Both the position numbers and the translations under genes were made by a program. A stretch of 6,435 nucleotides of DNA from Candidatus Staskawiczbacteria bacterium (GTDB taxonomy: Bacteria; Patescibacteriota; Minisyncoccia; Minisyncoccales; Staskawiczbacteraceae): contig CAINMG010000042.1 of assembly GCA_903850725.1 (NCBI GenBank), forward strand, positions 1 to 6,435, in the 5' to 3' direction. Positions 1 to 5,657 of this stretch are shown in pieces (position 1 is the first letter of the stretch; every line of letters starts with the position of its first letter). The notes beneath the pieces were generated by a model that saw only the letters and a list, made by a program, of their open reading frames with translations, was not told where the DNA came from and did not search any database.

Positions 1-423
1 AACTTTTTGGAATATACCTGCGTGCATTGGAGTAAAAGCAGTTGCTATGCCAGAAATTAGCACAATTAATAATATAGCTGATATCGAATAAATCATTGGT
101 TTTTTGTATACAAATGCAAAATGTTCAGCAAAGAATTCAGAAAACAAAATTAAAGCTAAAGACACAACAATTAATATCCAAGGCAAAGAGCCAAACAATA
201 TTCTAAACCCCTCAAATCCAAATCCTGGTAAAAACCAAAGACCACTGGCGCGCATCATAAACACAATAAAACTTACTAAATAAACAGCTAGAATTAACAA
301 AGCTAAAAACAACAAGATACAAAACCCTGCTTTAATTACAAAAAATAATCTTGGTTTCATTTTTATCTTACCAGATTTTATTTTTTGCAAAATATCTTCT
401 TTTATGTTATTTGAGTTTTCCAT
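1..423 (-). CDS. Multi-pass membrane protein, partial (possible sigma-factor partner)
   Basis: I translated this frame by hand: it opens with MENSNNIKEDILQKI and stays open for 141 codons to the window edge, so the C-terminus is missing. After a charged, probably cytoplasmic N-terminus (residues 1-25) there are three likely membrane helices at about 26-55, 78-98 and 111-131, with a short aromatic loop containing LWFLPGFGF between the first two. The start codon lies inside the upstream sigma factor gene, overlapping it by 17 bases (407-423), so the two are probably cotranscribed and may be translationally coupled. A membrane protein directly behind an ECF sigma gene suggests a role in controlling that sigma factor. 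However, the visible part has no HxxxCxxC zinc anti-sigma motif, so an anti-sigma function is inference only. Similar sigma-linked membrane proteins, annotated as hypothetical, are familiar to me from Patescibacteria. Confidence 0.8.
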   Translation of the reverse strand, partial: MENSNNIKEDILQKIKSGKIKMKPRLFFVIKAGFCILLFLALLILAVYLVSFIVFMMRASGLWFLPGFGFEGFRILFGSLPWILIVVSLALILFSEFFAEHFAFVYKKPMIYSISAILLIVLISGIATAFTPMHAGIFQKV

Positions 424-979
424 AATATTGTGAATTTAAAATATTCCTCATTAATTTTTTAGCTCTAGCAATTCTTACGCCTACAGTAGAAATTGGAATT
501 TTCATAATTTCTGAAATATCTTTGTAAGGCAATTCTTCTATATAGTTTAAATAAAGCGGTTCTCTATATTTTTCTTCAATCTTTTCTAAAGTTTTTTCAA
601 CTTCTTCTTTTGCAATTTTAGCATCAATATTATCTTCTATTTTGTTGTTTAAATAACTACGAGGCAAAAATACATCAAGGTCAAACAATGGCAAAAAACT
701 ATGTCTTTTCTTCTTTAACAAATTAACAAGTTCATTGTGCGCTATTCTATACAACCAAGAAGAAAATTTTCTTTGAGCATCAAAACTTTTTATATTTATA
801 AATGCTTTAGTAAATATTTGCGAAACTGCATCATTGATTTCATCTTCATCATAAATGAATTTTCTAGCATATCTTTTTATTTTAGCTTCATAGCGCAAAA
901 AAAGTATATCAAAAAAATCAACCTTTCCAGATTGGACTAATACAGCTAATTCTTGATCATTTTTGCCAAAATCCTGCAT
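407..979 (-). CDS. ECF-type RNA polymerase sigma-70 factor
   Basis: The 190-residue protein has the two-domain layout of extracytoplasmic-function sigma factors, which direct RNA polymerase to alternative promoters. Region 2 spans about residues 22-92 and includes the DEDEINDAVSQIFTKAF segment (about 44-60, core-binding and -10 recognition) and FSSWLYRIAHNELVNLLKKK (about 72-91). A linker rich in acidic and basic residues follows (about 93-126). Region 4 (about 127-180) holds the helix-turn-helix LPYKDISEIMKIPISTVGVR used for -35 recognition. The length is normal for the family. The ATG at 979 places region 2 correctly after a short N-terminus; no Shine-Dalgarno sequence precedes it. A TATAAT box lies about 45 bases upstream. 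The downstream membrane protein gene overlaps its 3' end by 17 bases. The regulon cannot be told from this window, and which ECF subgroup it belongs to is open. Confidence 0.93.
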   Translation of the reverse strand: MQDFGKNDQELAVLVQSGKVDFFDILFLRYEAKIKRYARKFIYDEDEINDAVSQIFTKAFINIKSFDAQRKFSSWLYRIAHNELVNLLKKKRHSFLPLFDLDVFLPRSYLNNKIEDNIDAKIAKEEVEKTLEKIEEKYREPLYLNYIEELPYKDISEIMKIPISTVGVRIARAKKLMRNILNSQYYGKLK

Positions 980-1023
980 ATATTTAATACAACAAAATGC
1001 TTATTTTATTTCATTATTTTAAC

Positions 1024-1050
1024 ATTATAACTTATTTGTCTTTTTAGCAA
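1024..1050 (-). promoter_or_regulatory. Candidate promoter of the sigma factor gene
   Basis: On the minus strand a perfect TATAAT box (1024-1029) is preceded after 15 bases by TTGCTA (1045-1050), a weak -35 match with a short spacer. Transcription would begin near 1017, about 38 bases before the sigma start codon. The consensus -10 box is directly visible; the -35 assignment is tentative. Confidence 0.4.
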
Positions 1051-1051
1051 T

Positions 1052-1079
1052 AAAAAAAGTCCGGCACGCTACACCGGAC
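1052..1079 (-). terminator. Intrinsic terminator after the 108-residue gene
   Basis: On the minus strand a perfect GC-rich 6-bp stem (GTCCGG at 1074-1079 pairing with CCGGAC at 1059-1064, nine-base loop) is followed immediately by seven Ts (1052-1058). It ends transcription from the gene at 1103-1429 and insulates the sigma operon, whose promoter begins directly behind it. Confidence 0.88.
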
Positions 1080-1102
1080 AAATCGAGCCTCGAAAGACTC
1101 CT

Positions 1103-1429
1103 TCACTCCGCAAGTTTCTGTAGCAGAAAATCCGCGACGCAAATGCCGTCTCTCCTGCCAGAAAATGGTAGGATATAAAGTCTGTCGTGCCAATGATATT
1201 CCTCATTTTGCAAATAAAAAATATTTGGAACGCGACCATCGTGCCCAATTACAAAAAGGCACTGGTTGCCTACTCTTGAGATAGCATCCATCGCAAAAGC
1301 TATTGCATTCGAATCAATAACTGCAATGTCAGAATATTTGGGCTTATCTACAAAGACAACGCCCAAAGATTCTAAACTTTCCAAAACAATTCTCGCCGAT
1401 TCGATTTCTACCGCTAGGAAAATTTTCAT
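1103..1429 (-). CDS. Hypothetical protein, compact alpha/beta domain, unrecognised
   Basis: I do not recognise this 108-residue protein. Its hydrophobicity pattern alternates strands and helices: KIFLAVE (2-8), helix 10-22, VVFVD (24-28), DIAVIDS (34-40), helix 42-54, QCLFVIGHDG (56-65), RLYILPF (83-89) and a C-terminal helix 95-107. The order resembles a receiver or Rossmann-like fold, with Asp39 at the end of the third strand where receivers carry their phospho-Asp; the acidic pair and conserved Lys are not evident, so this is speculation. There is no signal peptide or membrane segment. The start is well supported by AAGGAG six bases upstream, the only clear Shine-Dalgarno site in the window. 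The gene is about 41% G+C by hand count, higher than its neighbours, stops with TGA, and has its own terminator, so it looks like an independent one-gene unit. Confidence 0.75.
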   Translation of the reverse strand: MKIFLAVEIESARIVLESLESLGVVFVDKPKYSDIAVIDSNAIAFAMDAISRVGNQCLFVIGHDGRVPNIFYLQNEEYHWHDRLYILPFSGRRDGICVADFLLQKLAE

Positions 1430-1435
1430 CGCATG

Positions 1436-1441
1436 CTCCTT
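1436..1441 (-). promoter_or_regulatory. Shine-Dalgarno site AAGGAG
   Basis: AAGGAG on the minus strand lies six bases before the ATG at 1429 and decides that start. An ATG nearer the site (1432-1434) is in another frame and stops after two codons. None of the other genes here shows a comparable site. Confidence 0.85.
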
Positions 1442-1510
1442 TTTTGAGTGCCTCGTTTTTTGTTTGTTCTATTTATAATTTATCACTAAATAAAATATCT
1501 TGCAAATATT

Positions 1511-2008
1511 TTAATTTTTATTTAGCACATCAGCAAAAAATATTGGCATTTCTAAAGCATCATCATGCTCGGGCAAACCAGAGGGATTGTCCTTTTTTAA
1601 TATCAAAGCGCCTCTATTGCTATAGGTGCTTGGGTCTATTGTAAAATTTAAGTTTGCTGTAAATGGCACAAATTCTTCAGTCATCCAATCTTCTGTGGCA
1701 GTAGCAATGCCTTCTGCAATTATAAGCCCATCCCAATTTACAAGCATTACAGGAAAACTTGCTTCAAAAAACCAAAACCCCCTTGCCTTCCCACTTATAT
1801 ACAAGGGGCTTTTTATTGATTGATTTGGGCGCGGATTATCTACAATAATCAAATTTGCTTTTTTTATTTGCTCTTCAGTTTGATAATTATCTTTAGCTGG
1901 CAAATCTGTTTTTATTTTTTCTGTATAAAAATAAATACCTACAGCTCCCACTACCACAACAGCAGTCAAAATAACAATTAATATAATAACTTTAATTTGT
2001 TTATTCAT
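1511..2008 (-). CDS. Membrane-anchored Gmad2 immunoglobulin-like domain protein
   Basis: The 165-residue protein begins MNKQIK and continues into a hydrophobic helix (about residues 6-28), which would anchor it in the membrane with the rest outside. There is no lipobox cysteine. After a polar linker (29-52), residues about 53-158 match the Gmad2 type of Ig-like beta-sandwich: IIVDNPRPNQSIKSPLYISG is the family's opening, followed by an FEASFPVMLVNWDG segment and an acidic C-terminal part. Gmad2 domains occur on bacterial surface proteins and are linked in other phyla to germination or adhesion; the function here is unknown. The ATG at 2008 places the anchor at the very N-terminus as expected, and no Shine-Dalgarno sequence precedes it. 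The gene precedes the 108-residue gene on the same strand with an 81-base gap, and is divergent from the response regulator cluster. Confidence 0.82.
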   Translation of the reverse strand: MNKQIKVIILIVILTAVVVVGAVGIYFYTEKIKTDLPAKDNYQTEEQIKKANLIIVDNPRPNQSIKSPLYISGKARGFWFFEASFPVMLVNWDGLIIAEGIATATEDWMTEEFVPFTANLNFTIDPSTYSNRGALILKKDNPSGLPEHDDALEMPIFFADVLNKN

Positions 2009-2016
2009 AAATTAAC

Positions 2017-2043
2017 TGTATACCTTGGTGTAATAAATTGCAA
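2017..2043 (-). promoter_or_regulatory. Candidate promoter of the Gmad2 gene
   Basis: On the minus strand TATACA (2017-2022) follows TTGCAA (2038-2043) after 15 bases. The start codon at 2008 lies only nine to ten bases beyond the -10 box, so an mRNA made here would be leaderless or nearly so, consistent with the absence of a Shine-Dalgarno sequence. Both hexamers are imperfect and the spacer is short. Confidence 0.35.
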
Positions 2044-2155
2044 ATTGAAACGGCTTAACACTATGCAACTTGAAGAAATACTTAGAAAATATATTGAAGC
2101 AAAAAAATTACTGTAATATATTTAGACTTCCAACGGCTAGCTAGAATAGGCACAT

Positions 2156-2161
2156 TATGAT
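2156..2161 (+). promoter_or_regulatory. Candidate -10 box of the response regulator cluster
   Basis: TATGAT lies 15 bases before the GTG at 2177, in the 168-base divergent region. I see no good -35 hexamer at the usual distance, so this is only the best available candidate. The transcript leader would again be very short. Confidence 0.25.
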
Positions 2162-2176
2162 TAAATATTAAATATA

Positions 2177-2557
2177 GTGAAAACACAAAAAACAATACTT
2201 ATTATAGAAGATGAAAAATATCTACGAGAAGCTGTCGTAGATATTTTGCATTCCAAAAATTTTATAATGCTTCAGGCAAAAAATGGCAAAGATGGTTTAA
2301 AAATAGCTCTAACAAAACACCCCGATCTTATTTTGCTTGATATTATTATGCCAGAGATGGATGGAACTACCGTACTAAAGAAAATCAGAGAAGATGCTTG
2401 GGGAAAAACAGTTCAAATTATTATTCTAACAAACCTAAACAAAACCAATGAGCAATTTCTAATTGATACAGAAAAAAATGAACTGACACAATGCCTAATC
2501 AAGTCAGATTGGAAGCTTTATGATATTGTAAAAAAAATTGAAGAATTATTAAAATAA
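2177..2557 (+). CDS. Single-domain response regulator (CheY-like receiver)
   Basis: This 126-residue protein is one receiver domain with no output domain. The phosphorylation site is complete: acidic residues Glu11-Asp12 after the first strand, the phospho-accepting Asp55 in LILLDIIMPEMDG, Thr85 in IIILTNLN, and Lys109 in CLIKSDW. It would take phosphate from a histidine kinase and act through protein contacts rather than DNA binding. The start is a GTG: an in-frame TAA at 2162-2164 lies just upstream with no alternative start between, and the length is normal for a lone receiver. It is the first gene of a cluster, 11 bases before the histidine-kinase-like gene. A long inverted repeat covers codons 13-23. 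Its natural kinase partner would be the neighbour, but that protein lacks an ATPase domain. Confidence 0.93.
   Translation: MKTQKTILIIEDEKYLREAVVDILHSKNFIMLQAKNGKDGLKIALTKHPDLILLDIIMPEMDGTTVLKKIREDAWGKTVQIIILTNLNKTNEQFLIDTEKNELTQCLIKSDWKLYDIVKKIEELLK
2215..2247 (+). repeat. Perfect 13-bp inverted repeat inside the response regulator gene
   Basis: Arms 2215-2227 and 2235-2247 are perfect reverse complements around the seven-base loop GAAGCTG. In RNA the stem ends in UUUU, so it resembles a weak intrinsic terminator or a stable hairpin about 40 bases into the coding sequence, covering codons 13-23. The pairing is seen directly; any regulatory role is inference. Confidence 0.8.
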
Positions 2558-2568
2558 CTAAATATTTT

Positions 2569-3783
2569 ATGATTGAAGAAAATACAATTACAACCAAAAC
2601 TACTCCCGACTTAACACCAGACGATGTAATTCTTCGTCTTAAGATTTTGGCTAAAGAAAAAGAATATGTTAGGCGTAAATTAGCTATTACTGCTAAAAAG
2701 CTTGCTGCGACAGCAGTAAAACTTGCTATTACTGCCAAAGAAAAAGAAGATGTAAGGCGTAAACTTGCTGTAACTGCAGCCAAACTTGCTACTACAGCAA
2801 CCAAACTTGCTGTAACTGCAGAAGAAAAAGAAACCGTCAGACGCAAATTAGTGGTGACAGCTGCAAAACTTGCTACAACTGCTGAAGAGAAAGAAGATGT
2901 AAGGCGTAAACTTGCTGTAACCGCTGAAGAGAAAGAAGATGTAAGGCGTAAATTAGTGATAACAGCCCAAGAACTTAAAAATGCTTATGAGACTCTTGAA
3001 AAAAAAGTCTTTGACCGCACTAAAAGCCTTGAGATGGCCAGAGCTAAAGAAGAGGCAATATTACTTTCAATTGGTGACGGACTCATGGCTACTGATGAAA
3101 AGGGAAATGTTATTTTTATAAATAAAACAGCTGAAAAAATTCTTAATAAGAAAAACATGGAGGTTGTAGGAAAGATTTTTTCTGAAGTTGTTGTTTTGGT
3201 AGATGATAAAGGAATACCTATTTTATTGGAAAATCATCCTACAAAGATGGCTTTATTAAATAAAGCAACTCCAATTACTGGAGTGCCTATATATTTTAAT
3301 TTATACAAAGATAAAAAAATATTTCCTGTATCAATCATAGCAACACCTGTAATTCTTAATGACAAAGTTATCGGAACAATTAAAGTTTTTAGAGATGTTA
3401 CTTATGAGCGAGAAATTGATAAGGCCAAGACAGAATTTGTCTCATTAGCCTCGCATCAACTTAGAACTCCGCTTTCTACTGTTAGTTGGTATGCAGAAAT
3501 GCTTTTGACTGAAGATATGGGAGGATTAAATAAAAAACAAAAGAAGTATTTAAATGCAGTATATTTTAGTAACAAGCGCATGGTTGAGCTGGTAAATGCC
3601 TTACTGGATGTTTCTAGTCTTGAATTGGGGACCTTTGTGATTGAACCAGAACTTATAGATGTTTTTAAATTTACAGAAGATATAATAAATGAACAAAAGC
3701 CACAAATGGATGACATATTTAAAAAATATGTAAAAAAGTTAACTTCAAAATTTGAAAGCATAGCCAAACAAATCTTAAATTAA
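2569..3783 (+). CDS. Histidine-kinase-like sensor with heptad repeats, PAS and DHp domains, lacking the ATPase domain
   Basis: The 404-residue protein has no membrane segment and should be cytoplasmic. In order: a polar leader (1-28); a run of exact seven-residue repeats (29-133, units such as RKLAVTA and EEKEDVR) forming a long helix; a connecting coiled coil (134-160); a PAS sensor domain (about 161-282, with GDGLMATDEKGNVIFINKTA and ending IGTIKVFRDVT); and a HisKA/DHp dimerisation helix pair (about 285-352) with the phospho-accepting His296 in SLASHQLRTPLS. The protein stops about 50 residues after the DHp. The HATPase_c domain with its N, G1, F and G2 boxes is absent, and the next gene starts nine bases after the stop, so a simple frameshift cannot hide it. 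It follows the lone receiver gene by 11 bases and probably interacts with that protein. It could be a phosphatase, a trans-phosphorylated relay or scaffold, or a decayed kinase. Confidence 0.9.
   Translation: MIEENTITTKTTPDLTPDDVILRLKILAKEKEYVRRKLAITAKKLAATAVKLAITAKEKEDVRRKLAVTAAKLATTATKLAVTAEEKETVRRKLVVTAAKLATTAEEKEDVRRKLAVTAEEKEDVRRKLVITAQELKNAYETLEKKVFDRTKSLEMARAKEEAILLSIGDGLMATDEKGNVIFINKTAEKILNKKNMEVVGKIFSEVVVLVDDKGIPILLENHPTKMALLNKATPITGVPIYFNLYKDKKIFPVSIIATPVILNDKVIGTIKVFRDVTYEREIDKAKTEFVSLASHQLRTPLSTVSWYAEMLLTEDMGGLNKKQKKYLNAVYFSNKRMVELVNALLDVSSLELGTFVIEPELIDVFKFTEDIINEQKPQMDDIFKKYVKKLTSKFESIAKQILN
2653..2967 (+). repeat. 21-bp-periodic tandem repeats coding for heptads
   Basis: Fifteen consecutive seven-codon units encode blocks of 28, 28, 21, 14 and 14 residues, each block opening with a charged heptad (K/E-EKEDVR type) and continuing with RKLAVTA/AKLATTA heptads. 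The last two blocks share 27 identical bases (2884-2910 and 2926-2952), pointing to recent unit duplication. Length differences of whole heptads suggest expansion and contraction by slippage or recombination. Confidence 0.9.
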
Positions 3784-3792
3784 TCTAAACAC

Positions 3793-5496
3793 ATGGATAA
3801 AAAAGCACAAAAATTAATCAAGACTTTAAAGCCTGCATTTATAATTATAATTGTGCTTGTTGTTGCTGGGATTTATGGATTTATTAATGACCAGCACAAA
3901 GGTATTGATCTTTTAAAAGATGATGGCTGGATAAATTTTCCTGGAGCTACTGTAATGAATAATGGTGTACATTTTAAGCCATTAGGGCGCGTCATAGTGC
4001 ATCAAGACAGTTCAATGGGTCAAGAAAATCCACCAGTAAATTTAAGTGGCAAACATATTTTAGTAAAAGGTGATTTTAAAATTACAGCCACATTATCAGA
4101 AATAGACAAACAAGCTTCATTTAGATTATACGCAAGCCCACCAATTATTTACGATCAATGGAGGAGCGAAAGCCCAAGTATTGATATCACAGCTGATTTG
4201 ATAACCAATAATTTAATTGTCCGTATTTGGGACGGCAGTTCTTCAAGCTCAATAGATATGAGAGTTTTTAAGATTCGCCTCCCATCTGAGATAATAATTT
4301 CTATAGAACATATAGAAAATAAAATTAATATTTTAGTAGATGGATACAAAATTGGTAATATACCAGATCATAATATTTTTGATAATGGCACTATTTGGTT
4401 TGGGACAGATAGCGCAAAAGATAGCAATGGATGGACGATTGCTTCTTTGAATGCAAAAGCAATTAATCAAGGAGCTGTTAAAATTATTGATGCCCCATCA
4501 TTGACTGCCAACCAAAACAATACAAATAGTTTACGCAATATAGCAAAAAGCAATTATCTAAAAATAAAAATCGGCTCAACCATAGCCCTAGAACCCTTAA
4601 TAATTAATCCTGAATATAGAGAAATTGCTTTAAGTCAATTTAGCATAATGGCTCCAGAAAATAGCATGAAGCCACAATTCATCCACCCCATGCCAGATGT
4701 CTATGATTTTGCGAAAGCAGATTTACTTGTAGACATTGCTTTTAAAAATAACATGATTGTACATGGCCATGTTTTGCTATATGACAAAAGCACACCCGAT
4801 TGGATGACAAATAGCCCTGTAGAGCAAAGGCAAGAAATTATGATTTCTCACATAGAAAATGTAGTTGGCCGTTATAAAGATAAAGTTGCCGAGTGGGATG
4901 TAATAAATGAATTTTTATCAAACAAAAATGCTCTTTACAAAAATAAAGGCACAGGGCTAAAACCAAATATTTGGTTTGAAGCTCTTGGTGAAAAATATAT
5001 CGATCTTGCATTTATTACAGCTCGCAAAGCTGACCCATCTGCCAAGCTTTACTTAAATGATTATGGTTTAGAAAATGACGGCCAACGCTGGGATGCCCTG
5101 CTAGCTTTAGTTAAAAGACTTAAGGAAAGAAAAGTACCTATAGATGGCGTAGGATTTCAAGCTCATATATATGGTGACGGTGATTATATAAATAAAGAAC
5201 AACTAAAAAAGCATATGGAAGCTTTAAATAAACTTGGGCTTTTAGCGCGCATATCAGAAATTGATGTAATTGGAGACGAAGCATCAGAACAGACCAACCA
5301 ATATACAACTGTTTTAAATGTATGTCTTCAAGCAAGCAATTGCACCTCATATACAACTTGGGGAATTACAGATTTATATGGATCTACTACAAAATCAGAT
5401 AGGTATCCTTTGGTTTATGGAAATAGCTTGTTGTGGGACAAAGACTTAAAACCCAAGCCTGCTTTTTGGGCATTGCAAGAAAAACTTAGATATTAA
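3793..5496 (+). CDS. Membrane-anchored GH10 glycoside hydrolase (endo-beta-1,4-xylanase family)
   Basis: The 567-residue protein has an uncleaved signal-anchor helix (about 14-31) and should face the cell exterior. Residues about 38-225 form a strand-rich domain resembling LamG/jelly-roll carbohydrate-binding modules. The GH10 barrel covers about 245-565. Family landmarks are present: ENSMK (289-293), HGH with His326, acid/base Glu373 in WDVINEF, QAH (456-458), nucleophile Glu489 in ARISEIDV, the cysteine pair 511 and 517, and TTWGITD (522-528). GH10 enzymes cleave beta-1,4-xylan and related glucans with retention. An oddity is that the usual GHTLVWH segment reads GHVLLYD here, replacing the conserved Trp and His near the -2/-1 subsites by Tyr330 and Asp331, so the preferred substrate may differ. 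It is the last gene of the cluster, nine bases after the kinase-like gene, without a Shine-Dalgarno sequence, and a terminator follows. Confidence 0.94.
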   Translation: MDKKAQKLIKTLKPAFIIIIVLVVAGIYGFINDQHKGIDLLKDDGWINFPGATVMNNGVHFKPLGRVIVHQDSSMGQENPPVNLSGKHILVKGDFKITATLSEIDKQASFRLYASPPIIYDQWRSESPSIDITADLITNNLIVRIWDGSSSSSIDMRVFKIRLPSEIIISIEHIENKINILVDGYKIGNIPDHNIFDNGTIWFGTDSAKDSNGWTIASLNAKAINQGAVKIIDAPSLTANQNNTNSLRNIAKSNYLKIKIGSTIALEPLIINPEYREIALSQFSIMAPENSMKPQFIHPMPDVYDFAKADLLVDIAFKNNMIVHGHVLLYDKSTPDWMTNSPVEQRQEIMISHIENVVGRYKDKVAEWDVINEFLSNKNALYKNKGTGLKPNIWFEALGEKYIDLAFITARKADPSAKLYLNDYGLENDGQRWDALLALVKRLKERKVPIDGVGFQAHIYGDGDYINKEQLKKHMEALNKLGLLARISEIDVIGDEASEQTNQYTTVLNVCLQASNCTSYTTWGITDLYGSTTKSDRYPLVYGNSLLWDKDLKPKPAFWALQEKLRY

Positions 5497-5549
5497 AACA
5501 ACACAGCATATTTCCCACGGTCGTAGAAAAAACGCTGTGTTGTTTTTTT
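5497..5549 (+). terminator. Intrinsic terminator of the response regulator-GH10 cluster
   Basis: Directly after the GH10 stop codon, AACAACACAGC (5497-5507) pairs perfectly with GCTGTGTTGTT (5534-5544) across a 26-base loop, and seven Ts run from 5543 to 5549. The long loop is unusual, but the stem and T-tract are clear. Confidence 0.85.
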
Positions 5550-5584
5550 CTCAAAAAAGTCGCACCTACGCGCTTTTGAGAAAA
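5546..5584. repeat. Hairpin overlapping the cluster terminator's T-tract
   Basis: TTTTCTCAAAA (5546-5556) pairs perfectly with TTTTGAGAAAA (5574-5584), 11 bp, and an inner CGC/GCG stem (5561-5563 with 5570-5572) caps it. The left arm uses the last Ts of the preceding terminator, so the two structures would compete for those bases. Confidence 0.7.
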
Positions 5585-5631
5585 GATTTTTGTTTGCTTA
5601 TTTTTCGTCTGCATGTCCACAACATACAAAC

Positions 5632-5657
5632 GCTATTCCACTTTAAAGTAGAATAGC
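5632..5657. repeat. 26-base near-perfect palindrome
   Basis: GCTATTC-C-ACTTT is followed by its reverse complement AAAGT-A-GAATAGC with a single mismatch (5639 against 5650). It has no loop, so it suits a dimeric protein-binding site or a cruciform as well as an RNA stem. Its right arm can pair instead with the CTATTC that starts the next hairpin. Confidence 0.6.

Noticed and set aside
2499..2846. Minus-strand frame of 115 codons opposite the sensor's heptad repeats
   Set aside because: It is the antisense shadow of the repetitive coding region; its repeated SFSLAVIASF-like units follow directly from the 21-base period of the real gene.
3700..3800. Frameshift hiding a kinase ATPase domain
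   Set aside because: The GH10 gene starts nine bases after the stop and is complete with a signal anchor, so there is no room for a displaced ATPase domain; loss must be by deletion or the short form is genuine.
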